From Bradyrhizobium sp. SZCCT0153 (GTDB lineage: Bacteria; Pseudomonadota; Alphaproteobacteria; Rhizobiales; Xanthobacteraceae): a DNA stretch of 64,000 nucleotides. The position numbers were made by a program, and so were the translations under genes. This document shows, in pieces, positions 16,763-24,435 of the stretch. Location: assembly GCF_018129995.1 (NCBI RefSeq), contig NZ_JAFCKS010000016.1:1-64000 (forward strand), written 5' to 3'. The notes under the pieces were generated by a model, which was not told where the DNA came from, searched no databases, and saw nothing but the letters and a program-made list of their open reading frames with translations. Within the stretch, counting starts at the first letter, position 1, and each line of letters begins with the position of its first letter.

Positions 16763-17503
16763 CTACCTCTTCGTTTCCCGGCAGCCGGCGGCTTCCGCCT
16801 CCTCCACCGAGCAGAACCAGCGGGTGCCCTTGCTGATCTTCATCTTGATCTGGGTGTACCAGCGGCTGGTCGGCTGGTGATAGATGCACTCGCCGGCGGT
16901 GTTGACGTTGCCCTTGATTGTGCAGTCGGGTGAGGGCGCGACCGGCCCCGAGGCCGAGGCAAGCAGCACCGCATGCGCCCCGTCGGGCGGCTTGGTCGCG
17001 CCAAGGATTGTTGTCTTCTTGTTGCGCACGCGCCAGTCCCAGGGCGCGATGAAGGCGCCCTGCCACATGCCGGCCCTGGCCTCGCGCGCGGCCTTCTCGT
17101 CCGCCTCATAGTCGTGGGACATTCGGGTGTAGGCCAGTGCCCAGCCGCTGCGAACCAGCCATTTCTGGATGTCCTCCCCGCCGACCTCGCAGCGCGCCAC
17201 GGTGCGGCCGCGCCGATCGATCGCCCTCGCATGGCAGACCCAGTTCTTGCCCTCGGCGTATTTGGCGAGCTCGTCGCGGGCTGCGATGCCGCAGGTCCAG
17301 CGCTCGCGCTTGGTGTTGAGGCACAGCTGGTCGACCGCGGGCGCGTCGATGCCGCCGAGCCTGATCCGCGTATTCCCGATGACGACGGAATCGCCCTCGC
17401 GGACCTTGGCCGTGCCTGTGATGTCGGCGGCCTCGGCCGGCGACGGCAAGCCGGGCAAGGACAAGGCGAGCAATGACAGCGCAATCAGGGATTTTCGCAA
17501 CAT
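16763..17503 (-). CDS. Exported thermonuclease-like (SNase) protein lacking the catalytic Glu
   Basis: ATG at 17503 gives 246 residues with a clear signal peptide (LIALSLLALSLPGLPSPAEAA). The SNase-like barrel follows: GDSVVIGNTRIRLGGIDAPA, DRRGRTVARCEVGGEDI and LVRSGWALAY. In staphylococcal nuclease the loop reads D-T-P-E and the glutamate is essential; here D53-A-P-A56 has alanine instead, although the arginines R48 and R100 are kept. The C-terminal third contains four cysteines and an EEAEAAGCRETKR tail unlike the nuclease. It may bind nucleic acid or another ligand in the periplasm without cutting. The longer frame to 17665 is not supported by a ribosome site. Confidence 0.8.
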   Translation of the reverse strand: MLRKSLIALSLLALSLPGLPSPAEAADITGTAKVREGDSVVIGNTRIRLGGIDAPAVDQLCLNTKRERWTCGIAARDELAKYAEGKNWVCHARAIDRRGRTVARCEVGGEDIQKWLVRSGWALAYTRMSHDYEADEKAAREARAGMWQGAFIAPWDWRVRNKKTTILGATKPPDGAHAVLLASASGPVAPSPDCTIKGNVNTAGECIYHQPTSRWYTQIKMKISKGTRWFCSVEEAEAAGCRETKR

Positions 17504-17666
17504 GCCGGTCCGCGTGTTCAGGACAATCTCGATAAGCCGCGCAATTGTGGTCGGCTTTTGTCCGCCCGGCCAGCGCCTGCCCAACAGATGGGCTTTCAAC
17601 TTCCCGTCATTGCGTGATGGCCACCGATGAAGAAGCGTTGCGCTGCGTCCGGGGCACGAGACCATC

Positions 17667-19397
17667 TCACCCCTGCCCCATCATCGCCTTTCGCGCCACC
17701 GCCAGTCCCATCAGAACGAACGCCGACGTCACTTCGGGCCCGCCGACCAGGATCCGTGTCGGCGTCTTCATCTTGTTCCATTCATAGGCGCGGAACGGAC
17801 CACGGCGGCCGCCTTCGCCAAGGCTCGCGACGATCACGTTGAGCGCCGGCGCAAAGGCACGCGGGTCGGCACCGAGATGACCGAGTGCGATCAGGGCCAG
17901 GGCCGCATCGAACACGTTCATTTCGCCGGCCATCAGCTCGCCCTTGACGTAGGAGAGCACGCGGTGGCGGATGAAATCGAAATCGCCGTCGGGATCGATC
18001 ACGGCCTGCGCTGCCAGCGGCAGCGCCAGGAAGGCGGCGTAGCAGCGGCCGAAATAGGCGCTGTAGAGCTCCGGCAGATAATAGATGTGCGAGCGCGGAT
18101 TGGCGAAGGCGCCGCTGGCGGCCAGCCGCTTCTGGAAGCCGATGATGCGATGCACGATCGCAAGCCGCGCCGGCGTCTCCAGAACCTTCCAGCGCGCCAG
18201 GTTGCGAAAGCTGACCTCGAGAATGTCGAGATTGAGCGTCGGATCGAGATCGTTGCCATAGGGGCGCTCGCCGTTGAGATTGTCGATCCAGGTCGCAACG
18301 CCGCCCTCGTAGTCGATATTGTCGTTGATCGGCACGGTCACGCGCGGCTCGTTGACGCCGGCGCGCACCTGATAGCCGGCGTAGAAATCCAGCAGCGGCT
18401 GGTCGATGATCGGATCGGTGCAGCCGGCCTGCGTCGCTGCCGAGATCGAGCACGCCGTGGTGTCGCAATCCGGCACGTAGACGCCGAAACCGAGATCCTG
18501 CTTGATCTGGGCGAAGTAGCGCGAAAAACGCGGATGCGGCGCAGGCGCGAGCGCGGTGATGACGTTGAACCGCGCGCCGCCGCTGCCCTCGACCTCTTCG
18601 CGGCTGATGTTGACGCAGAAGTCCACCATGTCGGCGATCGCGCGTTCGGCCGCCATCTTGTCGGCGGACGAGGCGAGCCCGGTCTCGACGAAGCTCAGCA
18701 GCGCCTCGATGAAGAACGCGTCGTAATAGGCCGAGCGGTGACGGATCTGCACCGGCTCCCACATCGGCTCGGCAATGCCGGTCCAGGGCGGGTTGACGAC
18801 CGCGCGCGCCGGGGAGCGCGCGATGAAGACGCGGGCGAGGTTGAACAGCAGCGAGGAGTTCTTGTAGCCGCGCGCGTTGAGGCCCGTGAGCGCCATGGTC
18901 AGCTCGCGCCCGCGGAAATCGGGATCGCCGATCAGGTTGAAGGCGGCATAGGTCGGCAGGAAGCCGTTCCTGCGGTACGAGCCGAGCAGATGCTGCGCAC
19001 AATCGCGGATCACGCCGTCGATCTGCGATGGTTGCGGCGCCGTGCCGACGAACATTGCCGGCGGCGGCTTGGGATGGTCGAGCGCGATGCCGTCGACGAG
19101 ATCGGCGACGGGCTGGCCGATCGCAGTCCAATCGGGCTCGGCCTCGTCGCGGGCGCGCACCAGCGCCTCTCGCAGCCGGGCCAGTTTCCCTTCGTCGCGC
19201 AGCTCGGGCAGGCCGGCCCGGCGGAGCAGCAGCCGCAATGCAGGATTGCCCAGCGCTGTTTTGTAGAATTTGGCCAGATGCAGATCGCCGCTGGCGGGGC
19301 CCGACAGGACGGGATCGCAGACGTCGTAAAGCGAGGGGCCGTCCTTCCGCGCCGTCAGCGCCCGGCAGGCGGCGCCGGCAAAGTAATGAAAGCTCAT
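17667..19397 (-). CDS. Unknown 576-residue protein with class II terpene-cyclase-like motifs
   Basis: I do not recognise a named family. The protein is soluble, rich in helices, and shows three patterns reminiscent of alpha/alpha-toroid terpene cyclases. One is D310-C-D312-T-T-A, close to the DxDTT variant of the class II protonating motif. Another is GGVATW at 365-370. The third is NDLDPTLNLDIL at 382-393, like the NDxDPxxNxNxL block in related toroid proteins. No QW repeats were confirmed. The gene stands alone, 423 bases from the divergent pseudo-caspase gene, and a CRP-like site lies 111 bases upstream. An isoprenoid substrate is an inference; a non-catalytic toroid is equally possible. 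Confidence 0.6.
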   Translation of the reverse strand: MSFHYFAGAACRALTARKDGPSLYDVCDPVLSGPASGDLHLAKFYKTALGNPALRLLLRRAGLPELRDEGKLARLREALVRARDEAEPDWTAIGQPVADLVDGIALDHPKPPPAMFVGTAPQPSQIDGVIRDCAQHLLGSYRRNGFLPTYAAFNLIGDPDFRGRELTMALTGLNARGYKNSSLLFNLARVFIARSPARAVVNPPWTGIAEPMWEPVQIRHRSAYYDAFFIEALLSFVETGLASSADKMAAERAIADMVDFCVNISREEVEGSGGARFNVITALAPAPHPRFSRYFAQIKQDLGFGVYVPDCDTTACSISAATQAGCTDPIIDQPLLDFYAGYQVRAGVNEPRVTVPINDNIDYEGGVATWIDNLNGERPYGNDLDPTLNLDILEVSFRNLARWKVLETPARLAIVHRIIGFQKRLAASGAFANPRSHIYYLPELYSAYFGRCYAAFLALPLAAQAVIDPDGDFDFIRHRVLSYVKGELMAGEMNVFDAALALIALGHLGADPRAFAPALNVIVASLGEGGRRGPFRAYEWNKMKTPTRILVGGPEVTSAFVLMGLAVARKAMMGQG

Positions 19398-19820
19398 GAA
19401 ATACCTGGTCGCGGGGCATTGGCCGGGGGCCGGCCGGCACGCTCCCAGCCGCGCGCCACCCCCTGCAAGTCGTTGAAAAAGCTACCCGGATTCGCAGGAA
19501 ATACAAATGTGATCGCAGTCACGGAAAAACCCGGCACGAACGCTGCATGATCGGGCTCCGGAAGGTTACGGGGACGCAGAAAACGGAGACTTTTAGGCGG
19601 ATAAATTATCCAATGTTGTCAGCGACTTAGTTCTAATTTTGGGCAATCTATTGCGGGGCACACTATATCCCGTTAAAGGTTTGTTTGGTGCGGCGCCGCA
19701 AATTGCGCGCAATTCGGGGGCACACCCCGGCCAATCCCTCAAACCTAAAGACGCTAGCGCGCTACTCAACCTGTATGCGCGCGCTTGGCTGGTCTTTGGC
19801 ACTGACAGGAATGAAGCGAG
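19398..19820. other. Divergent intergenic region, no gene
   Basis: The 423 bases between the terpene-cyclase-like gene and the pseudo-caspase gene contain no convincing coding frame. The left part holds a CRP-like site at 19508. The right part (about 19590-19680) is AT-richer than the surroundings, with stretches such as GGCGGATAAATTATCC and CACTATATCCCG, and probably carries the promoter for the plus-strand gene. No clear terminator or RNA gene is visible. Confidence 0.6.
19508..19523. promoter_or_regulatory. CRP-type binding site, 9/10 match
   Basis: TGTGATCGCAGTCACG matches the TGTGA-N6-TCACA consensus at nine of ten positions, and the flanking bases AAA and GAA also fit. It lies 111 bases upstream of the minus-strand terpene-cyclase-like gene and 298 bases upstream of the plus-strand pseudo-caspase gene. 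The Crp-type protein encoded at 40086 keeps the recognition residues that read TGTGA, so it is the natural candidate regulator. Confidence 0.55.
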
Positions 19821-20669
19821 ATGAATGTTAGGCAGCTCGACATTTCCCGACGCACGATTGCGGTGGCCGCAGCCCTCATCGGCACGGTCTCGCTCGTGAT
19901 CGGCGCCCATGCTGCTCTCAACATGCGCGCGCTCGATGCGGCCAAGGCCGTCTCGACCGACCAGGTCACGGGCTCGATCGGCCAGACCTCCCGCCTCGCG
20001 CTCGTCATCGGCAATGGACATTATCCCGACGCCAACGCGCCGCTGACCCAGTCGATCAACGACGCCCGCGCGCTGTCCTCGTCGCTGCGCAAGAACGGCT
20101 TTGACGTCGACATGGTGGAAGACGCGACCAAGGACGACATGGTCCGTGCCGTCAACCGCCTGAAGTCCCGGATCAAGCGCGACACCGTCGTCATGCTGTT
20201 CTTCGGCGGCTACGGCGTGCAGGCCGGCCGCGAAAGCTACATGCTGCCGGTCGATGCCGTGATCTGGAAGGAAAACGACGTCCGCCGCCAGGGCGTCTCC
20301 ATCGAGGGCGTGCTCGACATGATGAAGGAGCAGGGCGCCAAGGCCAAGCTCGTCGTGGTCGACGCCTCTCGCCGTAACCCTTACGAGCGCCGCTTCCGCT
20401 CCTACAGCCACGGCCTCGCGCCGATCAGCACGCCGGACAATGCGCTGATCCTCTCCTCGGCTTCGCCCGGCAAGGTCGTCGATGACGGCAAGGGCGAGCA
20501 CAGCGTGCTGGTCAGCGAGTTCCTCAACAACCTCAATGCGCAGGGCAGCGCCGAGAGCGTCTTCAACAAGACCCGCGTCGCCATCTCGCGCGCGAGCGAA
20601 GGCGACCAGGTCCCGTCGGTCTCCTCCTCGTTGCTCGAAGACGTCCATTTCGGCGAAGCCGGCGGCTAG
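19821..20669 (+). CDS. Caspase-domain (C14) homologue with both catalytic residues replaced
   Basis: The 282-residue protein has an N-terminal hydrophobic segment (AVAAALIGTVSLVIGAHAAL, about residues 14-33) followed by a caspase-fold domain: LALVIGNGHYPDANAPL, NDARALSSSLRKNGF and YMLPVDA. Active bacterial homologues carry the histidine in FFSGHG and the cysteine in DACRNNP. Here these read FFGGYG (Y131) and DASRRNP (S183), so proteolysis is not expected. It is probably anchored in the inner membrane with the domain in the periplasm. A paralogue with the same losses lies at 46019. It may be a scaffold or binding module. ATG at 19821 follows AATGAAGCGAG. Confidence 0.87.
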   Translation: MNVRQLDISRRTIAVAAALIGTVSLVIGAHAALNMRALDAAKAVSTDQVTGSIGQTSRLALVIGNGHYPDANAPLTQSINDARALSSSLRKNGFDVDMVEDATKDDMVRAVNRLKSRIKRDTVVMLFFGGYGVQAGRESYMLPVDAVIWKENDVRRQGVSIEGVLDMMKEQGAKAKLVVVDASRRNPYERRFRSYSHGLAPISTPDNALILSSASPGKVVDDGKGEHSVLVSEFLNNLNAQGSAESVFNKTRVAISRASEGDQVPSVSSSLLEDVHFGEAGG

Positions 20670-20678
20670 TTTTCTTTC

Positions 20679-20912
20679 CACCCTCCCCTGGAGGGGAAGG
20701 GTCGATCGCATAGGACAGCGGGAGGTTTCCGAAAGAGCTCGGCCTGCATGGTTCGAGACGCCCGCTTTGGCGGGCTCCTCACGCTGAGGGTCTGATATCT
20801 CACCGCAAAACGCCACCTCATCCTGAGAGCCCGCCGTAGGCGGGCGTCCGCAGGCAAGCTGCCCGCCACGCTTTTCTTCATATGCGATTCCCCTGCCCTT
20901 CAGGGGAGGGTG
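20679..20912. repeat. Composite intergenic repeat with hairpins
   Basis: The gap between the pseudo-caspase gene and the convergent fusion-protein gene is repeat-like. It begins with CCCTCCCCTGGAGGGGAAGG and ends with CCCTGCCCTTCAGGGGAGGG, each a small hairpin. Between them are TGGTTCGAGACGCCCGC, GGCGGGCTCCTCACGCTGAG and CATCCTGAGAGCCCGCC with an inverted GGCGGGCGTC. These resemble short Bradyrhizobium intergenic repeats. The first hairpin lies 12 bases after the stop codon and could terminate transcription. Confidence 0.65.
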
Positions 20913-20934
20913 CAGAGTCTCGTCTCGCTGAATT

Positions 20935-21825
20935 CTACTTCGCCGCTTCCGCGGCCATCACCGGGCGCACCGGATCGCCTTCGCGCAACAGCGCGCCGGC
21001 GCGGGCGACGATGACGTCGCCGTCGTTGAGGCCGTCGCGAACCTCGATATTGCCGCCCGACATCAGCCCGACCTCGACCCGCTTGGTCTCGACGCGGTTG
21101 CGGCGGATCACCTGCACGACGGTGCCGGCGGAGGAATATTGCACGGCCGTCAGCGGCACGGCGACGTTGCAGCTCTGCCCGCTCTTGATCAGAGCGCGCC
21201 CGCTCGCATTCAGCAACAGCCGCTTCTGCGAGGAGATGCCGATATAGACCATGCCTTGCTGGATGTTCGGCTCGACGGTCGGGCCGATGCGGCGCACCTT
21301 GCCGTCGATGTCGCCGGCGCCGGCGATGCGCACCGTCGCCGTCTGGTTGATCGCGAGCTTGCGCACGTCGCTGGTCGCGACGAGGGCGACGAGATCGTAT
21401 TCGCTGCGCGCCACGATCGTGAACAGTGCCTCGCCCTTGGCCGAAGCGAGATTGCCGATCTGCGCGGTCGAGGTCGCGATCACGCCCGCCACGGGTGCGG
21501 TGACCTGAAGCGTGCCGCCTTCCGGCAGCGCCAGCCGCGCCAGCACCTGTCCGGCCGTGGTCGTCTCGCCGGCTTCCGCCAGCACCTCCGTCACCTTCAG
21601 GCCCGGGCGCTCGGGCCGCACCGAGGTCACCTCGCGCGCGATGGTCGTGCCGGTGGCCTCGACGATGTCGGAGAAGCAGGATTTCGCGACCTTCAGCACC
21701 GTGACTGCCGGCCCCTTGGGCGCGTCGTCATCGGCGGCGGCAGCCGGATATTGGCCGAAGACGAGCACTCCGGCGATGGCTGCGGGAAACAGGCTTCTAA
21801 CAACGGAACGGGGCAAATCGCGCAT
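20935..21825 (-). CDS. Periplasmic membrane-fusion (HlyD/AcrA-type) protein without an adjacent pump
   Basis: ATG at 21825 gives 296 residues with a signal peptide (LFPAAIAGVLVFGQYPAAAA). The body has the membrane-fusion layout: a lipoyl-like half motif (VRPERPGLKVTEVLAEAGET), its return strand (VTAPVAGVIATSTAQIGNLA) and a beta-barrel and membrane-proximal domain near the C-terminus. It should bridge an inner-membrane transporter and an outer-membrane channel. No transporter is adjacent. It is clearly related to the fusion protein at 44115, sharing CFSD near the N-terminus and SCNVAVP near residue 219. C50 and C219 are its only cysteines. Confidence 0.83.
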   Translation of the reverse strand: MRDLPRSVVRSLFPAAIAGVLVFGQYPAAAADDDAPKGPAVTVLKVAKSCFSDIVEATGTTIAREVTSVRPERPGLKVTEVLAEAGETTTAGQVLARLALPEGGTLQVTAPVAGVIATSTAQIGNLASAKGEALFTIVARSEYDLVALVATSDVRKLAINQTATVRIAGAGDIDGKVRRIGPTVEPNIQQGMVYIGISSQKRLLLNASGRALIKSGQSCNVAVPLTAVQYSSAGTVVQVIRRNRVETKRVEVGLMSGGNIEVRDGLNDGDVIVARAGALLREGDPVRPVMAAEAAK

Positions 21826-22051
21826 CGGGAATTCCACGGGAGCTATGCCTCCAATCGATAGCAGATGGCAGCGGCCCGGACTACGGCAGCGTTGTCCCAA
21901 AGCGGGATGCCTCGCCGCCGCCGGCTGCCGCGGCAAGTCCTTGATTAGTCGCGCGATCGGAGATCAGGTTCGCTCGCCGCCGGGCAGGGCGTCGTGGTCG
22001 CACAGCCTGTGGTTCGAGATGGGATGGAACGGTTCGTCTTCGAGCCGCCGG

Positions 22052-22222
22052 TCAGCCTCGGCGATCTCCGAGCAGCTTGCCGGTGGCACGGTCGATCAGA
22101 TGCAGCCGCGTACAGGCCGGGCAGGACACCGAAACGTGCGTGAGATCGGCCGGCTCGTCGCCAAGCCGATGCTGCACGTTCATGCCGGTCTGAGGGCACT
22201 TGAAGACAATATGGCGGTCCAT
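22052..22222 (-). CDS. Small zinc-ribbon-like protein (56 aa)
   Basis: A 56-residue frame reads MDRHIVFKCPQTGMNVQHRL near the start and SVSCPACTRLHLIDRATGKL near the end. The cysteines C9, C37 and C40 plus a nearby histidine are spaced like small zinc ribbons. Short proteins with a CPxTG opening and a CPxC close are familiar from Rhizobiales, though I cannot name this one. An in-frame ATG nine bases upstream (22231) is an alternative start. No strong ribosome site is visible, so expression is unproven. It lies between two minus-strand genes. Confidence 0.6.
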   Translation of the reverse strand: MDRHIVFKCPQTGMNVQHRLGDEPADLTHVSVSCPACTRLHLIDRATGKLLGDRRG

Positions 22223-22291
22223 CGCCGCCATATGACGACAAGACGGTGACTTTGAAATTACGGATGTTTACTTAGGCCGGCCCGCGATCCC

Positions 22292-23416
22292 TCACGGCAG
22301 GCTCAAGAACTCCACCCAGTTCGGCTTCTTGCCGGTGGCGTAGGATTTCAGCTTGCTGAGCGCGCCGCTGCTTTGGTCGATGGCATAGACCGTCATGCTG
22401 TCCGAGAGCTCGCCGACCGCGGCGAGGTAGCGCCCGGTGGGATCGATGTGGAAGCCGCGCGGCTGCTTCTCGGTCGGCACGCTGCCGATCGTGGTCAGCT
22501 TGCCGCTGGTTGCATCGACCTTGTAGGCGGCGAGTGTGTTGGTGGTGCGCTCGGAGGCGTAGAGGAAACGGCCGTCCGGGGTGATGTGGATGTCGGCGGC
22601 CCAGGGCTTTCCGGTAAATCCTTCGGGCAAGGCGGTGGTGCGCTGGATCTCGTCCCATGCGCCGCCCTTTGCCTCATAGGCGAACGCCGCGACGTCGCCG
22701 TTCAGCTCGTGGACGAGATAGATGAACTTGCCGTTGGGGTGGAACACGAAATGCCGCGGCCCCGATTTCTCCGGCACCTTGTGCGCCGGCGGATCGTTCG
22801 GCGTGAGCGTGCCGGCCGTGGCATCGAACGCGAAGGCCAGCACCTGGTCGGAGCCGAGATTGGTCGCGAACACGTAGCGATTGTCGGGCGAGGGCAGGAA
22901 GGCGTGGGCGTTCAGCCCGGTCGGGATCACCTGCTTCGGCTCGCCCGCGACGCCGCTGGCGAGCAATGGATTGAGCGCGACCTTGTTGCCGCCATAGGAC
23001 GCGCTGAACAGGAATTTGCCGGTGCGGTCGATGGCGATATTGGCCATGCTGTCGGCGAGCGGGCCGTTGCCGATATGGCTGAGCTGGCCGGTCTTGGGAT
23101 CGATCGCAAAGCTCACCGCGAGGTACGGCTGCGAGCGGACACCGGCGATCAGCACGCGATGGTCGGGCGTGATCGCGAGCGGCGTCGAGGGGCCGGGCTT
23201 TTCGACGCCGGTGAAGGCGGCCGTCTGCACCGGCATCATCTCGCCGTTCTCGGCCATCTTGAACACGCTGATGTCGTTGCTGTCGGCGTTGCCGACATAG
23301 GCGAAGGTCTCGGCCATGCCGGCGCGGACTCCAGAAATGAGAGTGAGGAAAGCGAGGGTGGTGGCGATCGCGGCGCGTGGCGCGGCGGATGCGATGCGTC
23401 TGGTCGGTCTCGACAT
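22292..23416 (-). CDS. Exported lactonase-family beta-propeller protein
   Basis: ATG at 23416 is preceded by AGGAGG and gives 374 residues. An N-terminal export signal (AAIATTLAFLTLISGVRAGMA) leads into repeated propeller blades with the YVTN/PGL signatures: FAYVGNADSNDISVF, PLAITPDHRVLIAG, NRYVFATNLGSDQVLAF, GPRHFVFHPNGKFIYLV and RGFHIDPTGRYLAA. The family includes 6-phosphogluconolactonase, but an exported copy is more likely to act on another lactone or to have a binding role. It has no operon partner on either side. Confidence 0.85.
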   Translation of the reverse strand: MSRPTRRIASAAPRAAIATTLAFLTLISGVRAGMAETFAYVGNADSNDISVFKMAENGEMMPVQTAAFTGVEKPGPSTPLAITPDHRVLIAGVRSQPYLAVSFAIDPKTGQLSHIGNGPLADSMANIAIDRTGKFLFSASYGGNKVALNPLLASGVAGEPKQVIPTGLNAHAFLPSPDNRYVFATNLGSDQVLAFAFDATAGTLTPNDPPAHKVPEKSGPRHFVFHPNGKFIYLVHELNGDVAAFAYEAKGGAWDEIQRTTALPEGFTGKPWAADIHITPDGRFLYASERTTNTLAAYKVDATSGKLTTIGSVPTEKQPRGFHIDPTGRYLAAVGELSDSMTVYAIDQSSGALSKLKSYATGKKPNWVEFLSLP

Positions 23417-23536
23417 GGGGTCCTCCTGAAAGCCGGTGCGGCATTGTTGTTTTGAAGGCGAGGATAGCGGGTGCCGCCTCGCCGCACCAAATTCCAATTG
23501 GGATCGATCGATGCCGAAATCGTATCGGTGGGCGGG

Positions 23537-23668
23537 TTATCGCACCGCTGCTGTGCGGGAGGGCAGATGCGGAACGGACGGGCGGTCGGGCGGCCCGAGC
23601 ACGGTCCACACGGTGAGCGCGAGCAGCGCGCAGGTCAGGACAGTCCAGGCGACGAGTCGCTTCCGCAT
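23537..23668 (-). CDS. Possible small single-pass membrane protein (43 aa)
   Basis: A 43-residue minus-strand frame begins MRKRLVAWTVLTCALLALTV, a basic start followed by one hydrophobic helix, and ends in a proline-rich tail (LGPPDRPSVPHLPSR). GGGACGGA precedes the ATG at about 8 bases. The topology is that of many small inner-membrane proteins. It is too short for family assignment and could be chance. It lies upstream of the propeller gene on the same strand. Confidence 0.4.
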   Translation of the reverse strand: MRKRLVAWTVLTCALLALTVWTVLGPPDRPSVPHLPSRTAAVR

Positions 23669-23815
23669 CAGCCGAATCCGTCCCTCAAATGGATCCCCCC
23701 GGGGGGCGCGGCGTCATCCTGCACTGCAAACCGCGGCGATCCTATGAACTCGTTCACAGGCCAAAACAGCCGGGCGTCCATGCGAACCAATGCCGCGCGA
23801 ACGCATTGACCCGGC

Positions 23816-23992
23816 ATGCCCCGTGAAAACGATCTGGAAGGTAAGCCCGACATGGGCGGCAAGCATGGCGGTCAGGCCGGCCAGCCCAAGCCGCCGCCGC
23901 GCCCGCGCGCGGGTCCGCGTGATGAGGACGTCGTGGCAAAGCGCCACACCGGTCAAACCGATCGCACGCCGCCGCCGACCAACAAAAAATAG
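23816..23992 (+). CDS. Small proline-rich hydrophilic protein (58 aa)
   Basis: A 58-residue plus-strand frame starts MPRENDLEGKPDMGGKHGGQ, continues with a proline and arginine stretch (PKPPPRPRAGPRDED) and ends TPPPTNKK. It has no hydrophobic segment and looks intrinsically disordered. No strong ribosome-binding site is seen. The composition and the even use of GC-rich third positions favour a real gene. No function can be offered. Confidence 0.45.
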   Translation: MPRENDLEGKPDMGGKHGGQAGQPKPPPRPRAGPRDEDVVAKRHTGQTDRTPPPTNKK

Positions 23993-24089
23993 CGCCCTCG
24001 CCCGCGCCGCGCGCGCATCGGGAACGGCAGGGTCGACTTGCCGTTACCCTGATCCCGCGGGCGAAGGCGATCGAAACGGAGGCTGGCAC

Positions 24090-24212
24090 GTGTTTTGGAT
24101 TTATTGGGACACCGCCTGGTCGCTCATCATCAGCGGCATCATGTTCGCCACCATCGTCACCCATCCCGACGCCGAGTTCGCCGAGATCCGGGCGGCCAGG
24201 CAGGCCAAGTAA
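24090..24212 (+). CDS. Small single-pass membrane protein (40 aa)
   Basis: A GTG start at 24090 is preceded by GGAGG at 8 bases, a strong ribosome site. The 40-residue product reads VFWIYWDTAWSLIISGIMFA at the start, one membrane helix, and then a charged tail (HPDAEFAEIRAARQAK). The strong initiation signal and topology make it the best supported of the tiny genes here. Its role is unknown. The 223 bases after it, up to the MBL gene, show no further gene. Confidence 0.55.
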   Translation: MFWIYWDTAWSLIISGIMFATIVTHPDAEFAEIRAARQAK

Positions 24213-24435
24213 GCGCGAAGCAAACGCGCGCCGCCCGGTTCAACGGCGCATCGTTGCATGCTGCGCCGCGCCCCGGGACACGAGGGTTCATATCTCAAAT
24301 CATGCTGCCCGGGGTCCAGCCGTCTCAGCCGGGCGATAACCGCAAGGTCCGAGGTTTGATCCTGTTTTTCCGGGAGGGCGCGCACTCATGTTTCAACGAG
24401 TCCGCGCCCTGCTTGGGCGCTAGCCTGAGAAGCGG

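Noticed and set aside
19593..20816. 407-residue minus-strand frame opposite the pseudo-caspase gene
   Set aside because: Antisense mirror; the plus strand has recognisable caspase-fold motifs.
24213..24435. Possible gene in the gap before the MBL hydrolase
   Set aside because: Only very short frames without ribosome sites are present; an 11-residue frame near 24389 was judged chance.
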